Positions 44,275 through 51,830 of a stretch of 64,000 nucleotides of DNA are shown piece by piece (position 1 is the stretch's first letter; each line of letters starts with the position of its first letter). This DNA is from Armatimonadota bacterium (GTDB taxonomy: Bacteria > Armatimonadota > Fimbriimonadia > Fimbriimonadales > Fimbriimonadaceae), in assembly GCA_017303935.1 (NCBI GenBank), contig JAFLBD010000002.1, positions 1 to 64,000 of the forward strand, given 5' to 3'. The position numbers and the translations under genes are program-made. The notes under the pieces are model-generated. The model did not search any database, was not told the origin of the DNA, and saw only the letters and a list, made by a program, of their open reading frames with translations.

Positions 44275-46779
44275 TCAGTCATTTTCCAACTGTAATCGGT
44301 TGACTTCGTCGGCAAATTCTTGAACCATTTGGCGGCTTACCGCATCGTCGTCCGATTCCGCATGAATATGGAAGGTTGGTTCAACCGAATCGGGGATCAC
44401 CAACACCCATTTATCACCGTCAAAAATCTTGATTCCGTCCAGAAGTTCAACCTGATCATCACTCTGGTATCGCTCGGCGAGTTTGCGCATCACCGTTCCC
44501 TTGATTTCCCACGGGCAGCGCACTGTTTCGCTGGCGATATGGAATTCAGGCAGCGATTCGAGCACCTGGCTGAGCGTCATCTCCTGGAGTTGGAGCATCT
44601 TCACCAGCATCGAAAGACCAAACATGGCATCAAATCCGCTGTGGAATTTCGGGAAAACAAAGCCCCCGTTCTGGTCGCCAGCGAGCAGAACTTCTTCTGC
44701 GTCCGCGGTCGCCAACAATGATCGAGTGTCAGCTTTCGAGCGCACGATGTTGCCGCCCATGGCTGTCAATGTCCGCTCTAACGCGCTTGGTGCCGTGACC
44801 GACAGGGCAATTTTTGCGCCTGGAGAACATTTCTGAACGAGCCAACTCATGGCGGCGAGCAGAACTGTACCGTTGATGATTCGGCCACGTTCATCCACCA
44901 GCGCCAGCCTTTCGCCTTCGTTGATGAACAGCACGCCCATCTCGTATCCGAGGGTGCTCACGATCTGAGTGAGCTGACTGAGGTGCCGCGTGATGTCCTC
45001 CTCGTTTCGAGGAGCGAGCCTTGCGTCGTTGAAGCTGTTGGTATTGATCGCGTCGATGCCACTGCGCGACATCATCTGAGGAAAGATCGAGCTCATCGAG
45101 CTGTAGCCAAAGTCGCAGACCATTTTCGTGCGCTTGGCCTTTGGCAATTCTCCAAGAAATCGGAAGTAATCCGCTTGATATTCCTCGATCGCTCGGCTGG
45201 CGAACTCGATGTACCCAAGATCGTCCGGATCGACTCGGTGGAAGTCCTCGCGGAAGAAAGCGGATTCGACTTTGCGCTCCTGATTCCGCCCCATGTACAT
45301 CCCTTTCTCATCGAAAAATTCGATGAGAGTCACCCGACTATTTCCGGGGAGCTTTCGTACGTTCACCGCGCCCGCTGCTCCGCTAGCCCGTACAAAGTGC
45401 CGCATGATTGGGACCGCCGTACTGCGCATGTCGACGACTTCGCAGCCGACGCTGAGCAGCGACGACATGATTGCGCGCTTGATCATTCGACTCGAGCGGC
45501 TGCTATCTCGTCCAGTGACCACAGTGGAGCCTTTGCGCAATGTTGTCCCGTAGGCTGAGCCTAATCGAGTCGCGAAGTCCGGAGTGATTTCGATATTCGA
45601 AAGTCCTGCAACGCCAAGTTCTCGGAAAAGGGCTCCTCGCCACTTGTTGCCCCAAACCAGAGACATCGTGACCGTCGAGCCGCGCTCGATTACCTTATCT
45701 GGCCAGAGTTTGATTCTCGGCCGGATCGTACACCCAACGTCAATCAAGCAACGATCGCCAACAACCGCGTCTTCCCGCACAACGGTATCCCGCTTGATCG
45801 TCACCCGCGAACCGAGAATTGCGGAGTGGATTCCGACCCCAGGGCCAATGTAGGCGTTATCCCAAATGACGCTCCGTTCGATGACGGAACCTTCTTCGAC
45901 CAGCGCATGATCACCGATGACCGTATAAGGTCCGATTCGGGCGCCACGCTTGATTTTGCAATTCCTTCCGATACAGACCGGCGGGATGATCTGGGCGTCG
46001 TCCTCGATCGTTGTGCCCTGCCCCAGCCAGATTCCAGGTTGCTCCTGTTCGCCAGGTACATCGAGCGAAGTCCGGCCGCTCAGTAGATGCTCTTGAGCTT
46101 CGCGGTACTGCCCCAACGTGCCGACATCGCACCAATACTCTTCCATGATGTAGCCATAAATCGGCTTGCCGTCACGCAGCAGCTGGGGGAAGATGTCTTG
46201 CGACCAGTCGTATTGCTTTCCCTGCTCCATAAGATCAAAGATCTCTGGCTCAAGGATGTACATTCCCGTGTTGACCGTATCGCTGAAGACCTCAGACCAG
46301 CTCGGCTTTTCGAGAAACCGAATGACTCTGCCGTCTGGGTCTGTGATGACCACGCCGAACTCGAGCGGAGATGGCACTCTATATAGAATAAGTGTTGCCA
46401 GCGAACCTTTGGCTTTATGAAATTCGATCGCCTTTGTCAGGTCGCAATCGGTCATAGCATCGCCGCTGACGATGATAAAGGTTCCGTCGTTGAGCTGATC
46501 TTCGGCCTTTTTGACGCTACCCGCGGTTCCAAGTGGGGTGTCTTCGATGCTGTATGACATCTCACAACCGAAATCGGAGCCATCATCAAAATAGCTCGTG
46601 ATTTCGTCGGCGAGGTAGTGCAAGGTTGAGACGACTTCTGTAATTCCGTGTCGCTTGAGGAGCTCAAGAATGTGCTCCATGATCGGGCGGTTGCCCACGG
46701 GGACGAGGGGCTTCGGTCGATTTGCCGTAATGGGTCGGAGTCTCGACCCTTCACCACCTGCCATCACCACTGCTTTCAT
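44275..46779 (-). CDS. Mannose-1-phosphate guanylyltransferase-like protein fused to a degenerate phosphomannomutase-like domain
   Basis: 834 residues. Residues 1-230: nucleotidyltransferase ([21 protein letters not shown], then VSGDAMTD). Residues about 250-360: left-handed beta-helix repeats. Residues about 400-800: a phosphohexomutase fold ([20 protein letters not shown]), but the phosphoserine loop SHNP is replaced around [12 protein letters not shown], and the metal loop reads [12 protein letters not shown] in place of DGDGDR-type, so this part is probably not a working mutase. Families of this architecture occur in several phyla. It probably makes GDP-mannose or a related activated sugar. 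Confidence 0.82.
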   Translation of the reverse strand: MKAVVMAGGEGSRLRPITANRPKPLVPVGNRPIMEHILELLKRHGITEVVSTLHYLADEITSYFDDGSDFGCEMSYSIEDTPLGTAGSVKKAEDQLNDGTFIIVSGDAMTDCDLTKAIEFHKAKGSLATLILYRVPSPLEFGVVITDPDGRVIRFLEKPSWSEVFSDTVNTGMYILEPEIFDLMEQGKQYDWSQDIFPQLLRDGKPIYGYIMEEYWCDVGTLGQYREAQEHLLSGRTSLDVPGEQEQPGIWLGQGTTIEDDAQIIPPVCIGRNCKIKRGARIGPYTVIGDHALVEEGSVIERSVIWDNAYIGPGVGIHSAILGSRVTIKRDTVVREDAVVGDRCLIDVGCTIRPRIKLWPDKVIERGSTVTMSLVWGNKWRGALFRELGVAGLSNIEITPDFATRLGSAYGTTLRKGSTVVTGRDSSRSSRMIKRAIMSSLLSVGCEVVDMRSTAVPIMRHFVRASGAAGAVNVRKLPGNSRVTLIEFFDEKGMYMGRNQERKVESAFFREDFHRVDPDDLGYIEFASRAIEEYQADYFRFLGELPKAKRTKMVCDFGYSSMSSIFPQMMSRSGIDAINTNSFNDARLAPRNEEDITRHLSQLTQIVSTLGYEMGVLFINEGERLALVDERGRIINGTVLLAAMSWLVQKCSPGAKIALSVTAPSALERTLTAMGGNIVRSKADTRSLLATADAEEVLLAGDQNGGFVFPKFHSGFDAMFGLSMLVKMLQLQEMTLSQVLESLPEFHIASETVRCPWEIKGTVMRKLAERYQSDDQVELLDGIKIFDGDKWVLVIPDSVEPTFHIHAESDDDAVSRQMVQEFADEVNRLQLEND

Positions 46780-46831
46780 TTTTTAGCCCTTGCCTCGAAA
46801 CTTCTACACTACTAACATTATGTTCTCAGGA

Positions 46832-46865
46832 ACGAGATTGCGCTTGAACACTGCCCGCAATCTTA
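46832..46865. repeat. Inverted repeat in the manC-like/PEP-CTERM intergenic region
   Basis: AGATTGCG, about 13 bases, CGCAATCT. No T-run follows on either strand. It could be part of the guanylyltransferase leader or an operator; I cannot decide. Confidence 0.35.
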
Positions 46866-46938
46866 CTAGGTTGTGCAAGTATTCTGTCCGGTCGTGCCCA
46901 AATGGCATGAAAAAAGATTAGGAATTTGCAGGAACCCA

Positions 46939-46947
46939 TGCTATACT
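46939..46947 (+). promoter_or_regulatory. Extended -10 promoter of PEP-CTERM gene 1
   Basis: TGC-TATACT with no good -35. The same TGC-plus-box layout (TGCTAGAAT) occurs before PEP-CTERM gene 2, with similar upstream words (GAATTTGCA and GAATTTGGA). Confidence 0.6.
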
Positions 46948-46953
46948 CGTAAC

Positions 46954-47013
46954 GGTCCAAGGTGTAGGTTGTGGTGTATGCCCAGCTTACATGAGAGTAT
47001 TTGGACCGGGCAT
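46954..47013 (+). promoter_or_regulatory. Leader RNA of PEP-CTERM gene 1, pseudoknot topology
   Basis: GGTCCAA (46954-46960) can pair with TTGGACC (47001-47007), and ATGCCC (46978-46983) with GGGCAT (47008-47013). The order A-B-A'-B' with A' and B' adjacent is that of an H-type pseudoknot. It starts at about the predicted transcription start and ends 35 bases before the ATG. Pairing inferred by eye. Confidence 0.5.
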
Positions 47014-47048
47014 CCAAAGTCCTAGATGAATAGTTAGAGGTTAGACTT

Positions 47049-47693
47049 ATGAAGAAATTTGCTTTATTGATTGGCGCCTTGGTAGCAGCTGCATCTTCGC
47101 AGGCAGTTACTTGGACCATTTTGCAATTCCCAACTGGATCGTATGGTGCAGGTTCCACCGTCACTTCCAGCACTTTGAGTGGTGTGGTCAACATGACTTC
47201 GACCAACACTCCTTACGTTGGCAGCAACGCGATCACGATCATGATGCCAAATGCCAACCTTCTCGGTGCTGGCGGTCCTCACTCGATCGTTTTCGAATAC
47301 GTTGCAAACAACTTCGGCGGAAATGCTGTTGCTGTTGACTGGTCGATCTCCGGCTCGGTCTTCGGTACTGGCATTGTTCAGTTCGTTGAGCAGGTATACG
47401 AACAAACCAACACCGGTGAGTTCTTGGTCGGTTCGCTTACTAAGCAGTGGACCACGAGTAACACTCCTGGAAACACCTTCGCAGAAGCTGGCTTGATCAA
47501 CCTTTCCCGACCTGTCGGACAAATCCGAGTCAAGAAGGAAATCATTCTTGCTGCTGGTACAGGCGGAACCTCGTTTGATGCCGCTGCTGTGAGCATCATG
47601 AACCAGAGCGTTCACGTTGTTCCAGAGCCAGGCACCATGACCGCTCTCGGCCTTGGCGTTGCCGCACTGCTGCGACGTCGCCGAAAGAGCTAA
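47049..47693 (+). CDS. PEP-CTERM sorting domain protein 1
   Basis: 214 residues: Sec signal (FALLIGALVAAASSQA), a beta-sheet domain without cysteines, and the C-terminal VPEPGTMTALGLGVAALL followed by RRRRKS, the PEP motif, hydrophobic stretch and basic tail cut by exosortase. First of three tandem paralogues. Such proteins are exported and often associated with extracellular polymer. GTTAGAGGTTAGACTT precedes the ATG. No exosortase is in the window. Confidence 0.88.
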   Translation: MKKFALLIGALVAAASSQAVTWTILQFPTGSYGAGSTVTSSTLSGVVNMTSTNTPYVGSNAITIMMPNANLLGAGGPHSIVFEYVANNFGGNAVAVDWSISGSVFGTGIVQFVEQVYEQTNTGEFLVGSLTKQWTTSNTPGNTFAEAGLINLSRPVGQIRVKKEIILAAGTGGTSFDAAAVSIMNQSVHVVPEPGTMTALGLGVAALLRRRRKS

Positions 47694-47729
47694 CTTTAGC
47701 TCCAGAACAACTACTCATCTGGACAAACA

Positions 47730-47770
47730 GGGATGGCAAGTGCAAACTTGCCATCCCTTCTTACTTTTCC
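47730..47770 (+). terminator. Terminator of PEP-CTERM gene 1
   Basis: GGGATGGCAAG-TGCAAA-CTTGCCATCCC followed by TTCTTACTTTT. Confidence 0.85.
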
Positions 47771-47835
47771 ACCCGGCTTAAATACCAGGTTGTCTCCGAA
47801 ATCCTGGTTATTTACAGGTTTTCTTCAACAACTCC

Positions 47836-47864
47836 TTTGAATTTGGACCGACCTATGCTAGAAT
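47836..47864 (+). promoter_or_regulatory. Promoter of PEP-CTERM gene 2
   Basis: TTTGAA (47836-47841), 17-base spacer, TAGAAT (47859-47864) with TGC extension just before it. Confidence 0.65.
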
Positions 47865-47873
47865 GATCGTGTT

Positions 47874-47918
47874 GACATCCGACCTGGTTGCACTTGAAGG
47901 GCAATCACCGATGATGTC
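47874..47918 (+). promoter_or_regulatory. Leader hairpin of PEP-CTERM gene 2
   Basis: Outer stem GACATC/GATGTC (47874-47879 with 47913-47918), a symmetric internal loop, and an inner stem GGTTGC/GCAATC around CACTTGAAGG-type loop sequence. An alternative local hairpin ACCGA/TCGGT overlaps it. It ends before GAAGAGG, the ribosome binding site. Confidence 0.5.
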
Positions 47919-47936
47919 GGTTTGAAGAGGTTTACT

Positions 47937-48551
47937 ATGAAGAAAGTATTTTCCGTTCTCGTGATTGCTGTTGCTGCTGTTGCTTCGCAAGCTGTGACGT
48001 TCACGAACTTTGTTTACTCTGGCGGTCAATTGGGATCAGGCATCACCTCGACGGTCTTTGGCACAGGCGTTACATTCACTACTCCAAATGCTAAAGTCGG
48101 CGACACCGTGATCGTTTCTGGCAACCCATACCGAAGCGGCAACTTCAGCATTCAATACGATGCCGAATCAACCGCGTCGATGACGGCTGACAATGTGAGC
48201 ATCAACCTTGGTGGTGGACTCTCCGGTAGCGGCACGATCGCTTTCAAGGAGCAGATCTTTAAGCTCGACAGTTTGGGCAATGAAGTCGCTTTCTTGGGTG
48301 AAGTCGAGCACGTATTCACTGGCGGCGGCCCAATCAACTGGAGCAACGTCATCAGCTGGTCAGACACTTCGGTTACTCGAATCCGAGCAAAGAAGACGTT
48401 CGAAATGTTCGCACCTGATACCGCAGCTCTCGACTTCGCAGTGGTTGGATTTGTGAATCAATCGTTGCAAGTGGTTCCAGAGCCAGGTCCGTTCATCGCT
48501 ATGGGTCTTGGATTGGTCGGATTGGTCGCTCGACGACGACGCTCGAAGTAA
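47937..48551 (+). CDS. PEP-CTERM sorting domain protein 2
   Basis: 204 residues, same plan as its neighbours: MKKVFSVLVIAVAAVASQA signal, beta-rich domain, then VPEPGPFIAMGLGLVGLV and the basic tail ARRRRSK. GFVNQSLQVVPEPG matches the junction of gene 1. An in-frame TTG at 47922 would add five residues; GAAGAGG decides for the ATG at 47937. Confidence 0.87.
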   Translation: MKKVFSVLVIAVAAVASQAVTFTNFVYSGGQLGSGITSTVFGTGVTFTTPNAKVGDTVIVSGNPYRSGNFSIQYDAESTASMTADNVSINLGGGLSGSGTIAFKEQIFKLDSLGNEVAFLGEVEHVFTGGGPINWSNVISWSDTSVTRIRAKKTFEMFAPDTAALDFAVVGFVNQSLQVVPEPGPFIAMGLGLVGLVARRRRSK

Positions 48552-48583
48552 TCCCTAATTCCTAGACCTCTTCAACTCAAACC

Positions 48584-48617
48584 AATAGGGTCGTGCCAAT
48601 GCACGACCCTATTTTTA
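48584..48617 (+). terminator. Terminator of PEP-CTERM gene 2
   Basis: AATAGGGTCGTGC-CAAT-GCACGACCCTATT followed by TTT. Confidence 0.9.
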
Positions 48618-48680
48618 CTAGTATTGGTTAAATTTGCGTTTTTGTCGCATTTTGCCCTACCAGAATCAGAAATCCTGTTC

Positions 48681-48711
48681 TATAATTAAAGGACTAGGTT
48701 CTGCAGAACCT
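48681..48711 (+). promoter_or_regulatory. -10 box and palindromic leader hairpin of PEP-CTERM gene 3
   Basis: TATAAT at 48681-48686, followed by the perfect 16-base palindrome AGGTTCTGCAGAACCT (48696-48711), which would fold as a hairpin at the very 5' end of the mRNA. No clear -35. Confidence 0.6.
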
Positions 48712-48728
48712 GGAAAGGACTGGTTATT

Positions 48729-49352
48729 ATGAAATTGAATAGAATTGGAGTTGTAAGTGCTCTGGCTGTCGCAGCGTCGATGGCAAATGCACAGTATTTC
48801 GTCAACAACCTTACTGTTAGCGCTTCGGCTAACGTGAGCAGCGGATTGGTTTCCAACGCTACAGGTAACTCGGTTACCGTCGGTACCCCAGGTGCCGTCG
48901 TTGGCGACAGCGTCCCAGGACCACGAGTTGGTCAAATCTTCATCACTTACGATGCACAGCCTTTGGGTGGACCAAGCTCGACAGCATTGTTCGGCGGCAT
49001 TAGCCTCAACATCCGAGGATTCGCTTTCGGCAACGCTTCGGTCACCGTAACTGAAGAAGTTTTTGAACTCAACCAAGCTAACAACGAAATTGGCGGACCA
49101 TTGACCTCGTTCACCCGAACGTACACCAATGGCGACTTCCTCGATTTCGCTACGATCACTGTCAACCGAGTTGCTTACGGCCTTCGAATCAAGAAGACCG
49201 TGTTCCTCGAAGCATTGCCAGATGCCCCAACCGGACTCGACCTCGCTGGTGTTTCGTACATCAACCAGGCCGTCGTTCCAGAGCCAGCTACTATGACAGC
49301 ACTGGCCCTCGGTGTAGGCGCACTCTTGCGACGACGACGATCAGCTAAGTAA
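48729..49352 (+). CDS. PEP-CTERM sorting domain protein 3
   Basis: 207 residues, with signal peptide (NRIGVVSALAVAASMANA) and PEP-CTERM end VVPEPATMTALALGVGALL plus RRRRSAK. The PEP motif has Ala after PEP instead of Gly. The mature domain is more diverged from genes 1 and 2 but keeps the IRxKK and GVSYINQ positions. AAAGGA lies nine bases before the ATG. Confidence 0.87.
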   Translation: MKLNRIGVVSALAVAASMANAQYFVNNLTVSASANVSSGLVSNATGNSVTVGTPGAVVGDSVPGPRVGQIFITYDAQPLGGPSSTALFGGISLNIRGFAFGNASVTVTEEVFELNQANNEIGGPLTSFTRTYTNGDFLDFATITVNRVAYGLRIKKTVFLEALPDAPTGLDLAGVSYINQAVVPEPATMTALALGVGALLRRRRSAK

Positions 49353-49366
49353 TAACCAGTAAGTAC

Positions 49367-49405
49367 AAAATTGCCCAGGTGGTAATCCACCTGGGCAATT
49401 TTGTT
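49367..49405. terminator. Bidirectional terminator
   Basis: AAAATTGCCCAGGTGG-TAAT-CCACCTGGGCAATTTT then GTTT. Ends PEP-CTERM gene 3 and the convergent DUF1800 gene. Confidence 0.92.
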
Positions 49406-49419
49406 TCCGAGGCTTGGAA

Positions 49420-50811
49420 TCAGCAGAATTGAAACTCGGGGCTGCTGAAGACGAGTCGGCTGGCGAGAACAACCACCGACTGCTTTGTCTTTGTGAGATC
49501 GCGGCCAGCTTGCTTTGTTGCCGCCGCTACAATAGGGTCCATTTTGGAGATTGGCAGCTGAATGTCCAGAATCCGAACGAGTTTGTCGACAATTTGTCGT
49601 GCATCCTCACTTTCTCCAAAACTGGCTTCAACCAATGCCTTCCCTTGACCACCAAAGAGCCGATCAGCCCATTTGATCCGCTCGACCATAGTTGCGCTGC
49701 TAATCCAGGCGGCGCCCCAATCCCATCCGGCCACATCGGGCGGAAAGAGCACTTCCATCCCCATAGACTTTGTCGCCCGAAGACAATTCAAGATTCCGGC
49801 GATTTTGCGGCCGATGTTGTCGCCATCTGTGTCGGCCTCATCAATTCTGGAGCGCAAGATTGCACCCGCCCCAGTTTGCCGAAGCGTGGGGATACAGAAG
49901 TCGATCGGGCTCTTGTACAGCTTTCGCATTGCCTTGTCAGAATAGAATTCCGGTGATTCCATGATTGCTCGTAGGAGCACTTTCATTTCGAATCCGTTGG
50001 ACCTCCAAAGCGTTGCCAACCGCTTGATCAGTGCCTCATCGGGCTTTTCGTAGGCAAAGAACTCCCAAATCTTCTTGGTGATGGCGAGCGCAGTCTGCGG
50101 ATGCCCGACCAGAATCCCACAAATTTCTTCGCCATTCCAAGGCCCCTTGTTATTCAGCACTACCTTGATCCCGTCATCGTGTTGAGCAGGGTTGAAGAGA
50201 AACTTGTTTTGCCGATTTGGGACGCGTTCGACCTGCCGGTTGCCGTTGCCGTATCCCCAGCCAGTAAACGCCCGTGCAGCCTCCTGGACATCCTTTTCGG
50301 TGTAGTGGCCAATCCCGAGGGTGAACAACTCCATCACTTCGCGTGCGAAGTTCTCATTCGGCTTCCCTTTCTTGTTCAGCTGATTATCTAGCCAATAGAG
50401 CATAGCCGGGTCTTTACTAACGTTCAAGAGCAGAGATTCAAATCGGCCCAATCCCTCGGATAGAAAGATCTCAAGCTGATTTTGCATGGCGGTCGGAGAG
50501 TCGACCTTCTGCGCGCTGGTGGCAAAATGATCGTGCCAAAACAGCGCCATTTTCTCTTTCAGCGGGTTCTTTGTGAGCACCATTCGGCAGAGCCAGTACA
50601 GTTGCACGCTCTGGAGTTTGATTGCGCCGTTCTTTGAAGCGAACTTTGAGACATCCAAATTGATGCCGTCATCGCGCTGATCATCTAAGAGGAGGTCTAT
50701 GGCACCTTTGACGCCGTTCTGACCGTAAAACTCCACCTCTTGGACACTGGCACCTAGGCCGAAGCGGCGGAGTAAGTGCGCAACCCGATCAGATTCTTTT
50801 AAGGGGCCCAT
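49420..50811 (-). CDS. DUF1800 family protein
   Basis: 463 residues. The family is widespread in Planctomycetes, Armatimonadota and others, usually next to a DUF1501 gene; none is seen here. ALFWHDHFATS, NENFAREVMELFTLGIG and EAARAFTGWGY are characteristic and the C terminus VLASRLVFSSPEFQF fits. No signal peptide is seen. The function is unknown; no catalytic motif can be named. Confidence 0.88.
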   Translation of the reverse strand: MGPLKESDRVAHLLRRFGLGASVQEVEFYGQNGVKGAIDLLLDDQRDDGINLDVSKFASKNGAIKLQSVQLYWLCRMVLTKNPLKEKMALFWHDHFATSAQKVDSPTAMQNQLEIFLSEGLGRFESLLLNVSKDPAMLYWLDNQLNKKGKPNENFAREVMELFTLGIGHYTEKDVQEAARAFTGWGYGNGNRQVERVPNRQNKFLFNPAQHDDGIKVVLNNKGPWNGEEICGILVGHPQTALAITKKIWEFFAYEKPDEALIKRLATLWRSNGFEMKVLLRAIMESPEFYSDKAMRKLYKSPIDFCIPTLRQTGAGAILRSRIDEADTDGDNIGRKIAGILNCLRATKSMGMEVLFPPDVAGWDWGAAWISSATMVERIKWADRLFGGQGKALVEASFGESEDARQIVDKLVRILDIQLPISKMDPIVAAATKQAGRDLTKTKQSVVVLASRLVFSSPEFQFC

Positions 50812-50867
50812 TGGTGTAAAGACGCTCTAGCATGCCAGGGGTTCGCCGGACACTGGTGCTAAATAGC

Positions 50868-50900
50868 AAAAAACGGCGGGTACAACTTGTGTCCCGCCGC
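50868..50900 (-). terminator. Terminator after the small basic protein gene
   Basis: On the minus strand GCGGCGGG, 12-base loop, CCCGCCG, then six T. Confidence 0.88.
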
Positions 50901-50925
50901 TATGATTGATTATATCAGCCGTTGA

Positions 50926-51123
50926 TTACTTGGCATCAGGAGCATTAGTGCTCTTGTAAACAGCTTCGCTCACGAACTTAAAGAGTTCGCGGCCATCGTG
51001 CTTTCCAACGAGGGCGTAGCGGGTTTGCTCACCAGACTTGGTCTTTCGGACCATTTTCTTCTTCATGATGTTGCCTTCGGCGACTTCAACGTGCTGTCGA
51101 GTTTTCAGATCGTAGAACTTCAT
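50926..51123 (-). CDS. Small basic protein, 65 residues, divergent from a Fur-family regulator
   Basis: Not recognised. MKFYDLKTRQHVEVAEGN followed by a Lys-rich turn (MKKKMVRKTKSG) and YALVGKHDGRELFKFVSE. No cysteines or membrane segment. GGAGGG stands six bases before the ATG, which decides for this start over a longer frame to 51150. The gene has its own strong terminator and shares an intergenic region with the Fur-family gene, so it may be regulated by or with it. Confidence 0.65.
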   Translation of the reverse strand: MKFYDLKTRQHVEVAEGNIMKKKMVRKTKSGEQTRYALVGKHDGRELFKFVSEAVYKSTNAPDAK

Positions 51124-51199
51124 TTTTCCCTCCGTAATCAGGAATTGCATAGGTTAGACAATTTCTCGTAAATCCTATTCAAATGCCTTCGGATATCTA

Positions 51200-51263
51200 G
51201 ATTCAAATGAACCTGATGTATCCCTAGACGATTATGCTTCAAAACTTGATTCAAATGAACCTG
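51200..51263. promoter_or_regulatory. Duplicated 16-bp box between the small gene and the Fur-family gene
   Basis: GATTCAAATGAACCTG occurs exactly at 51200-51215 and 51248-51263, 48 bases apart. The box contains the inverted pair TTCA-AA-TGAA. A partial copy (ATTCAAATGC) lies near 51178. Position between divergent genes and just upstream of the presumed fur promoter suggests operators for the Fur-family protein. Confidence 0.6.
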
Positions 51264-51326
51264 TTTTTGAGCAAGAAATTTTCGAATAAAATGAAAACGT
51301 CCTGATATCGTAACCGAACCGCAGAA

Positions 51327-51770
51327 ATGAAGCCGCTTGAACCTAATTTTGAATCTGTCGCAACCGAGAAGCTGCGTGAAGCGGGATTTCGCATTACCAA
51401 GCCTCGTCTATTGGTGGTTCGAGCTCTCAGCGAGTCAAATCGCGCCCTCGGCGCCTATGCCATCCATGAGTTGCTGGTCCAGCAAGGCGATCGCACCGAC
51501 GTCGTGAGCGTTTACCGCACGCTGTCGGTTTTGGTTGAACTGGGCCTAGCGCACCATCTAGGGATTGTTGACGGATTTCGAGCGTGTTGCTTTAACGGCG
51601 ATCATGGCACCGTCAGTCAGCATTTCATCTGTAACAAGTGCGGCAACGTGAATGAGATTCATCCCAGTGCGGGCGTCCGTTCACTCACCGATGATGCAGC
51701 CGCAGAGATCGGGTTTGAGAGCCAAGAAACCCGGATTGAGGTTCTTGGACATTGCGCCCAGTGCAAGTAA
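51327..51770 (+). CDS. Fur-family transcriptional regulator (Fur/Zur/PerR)
   Basis: 147 residues. Winged-helix N-terminal half (FRITKPRLLVVRALSE; DVVSVYRTLSVLVELGL) and the metal-binding C-terminal half with CNKC (102-105) and CAQC (143-146). The zinc structural site is complete. The regulatory metal cannot be told from the sequence, although the HHLGIVDGFRACCF region resembles Zur-like members. It ends close to a hairpin. Confidence 0.92.
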   Translation: MKPLEPNFESVATEKLREAGFRITKPRLLVVRALSESNRALGAYAIHELLVQQGDRTDVVSVYRTLSVLVELGLAHHLGIVDGFRACCFNGDHGTVSQHFICNKCGNVNEIHPSAGVRSLTDDAAAEIGFESQETRIEVLGHCAQCK

Positions 51771-51775
51771 GAAGT

Positions 51776-51807
51776 AAGCCCGCCGAGGATGGTCGCCTGG
51801 CGGGCTT
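51776..51807. terminator. Hairpin between the convergent fur-type and htrA genes
   Basis: AAGCCCGCC, 14-base loop, GGCGGGCTT. The T-run is weak on both strands, so termination is likely but not certain. Confidence 0.5.
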
Positions 51808-51830
51808 GATCTCGATCACTTTTTCTGGGA

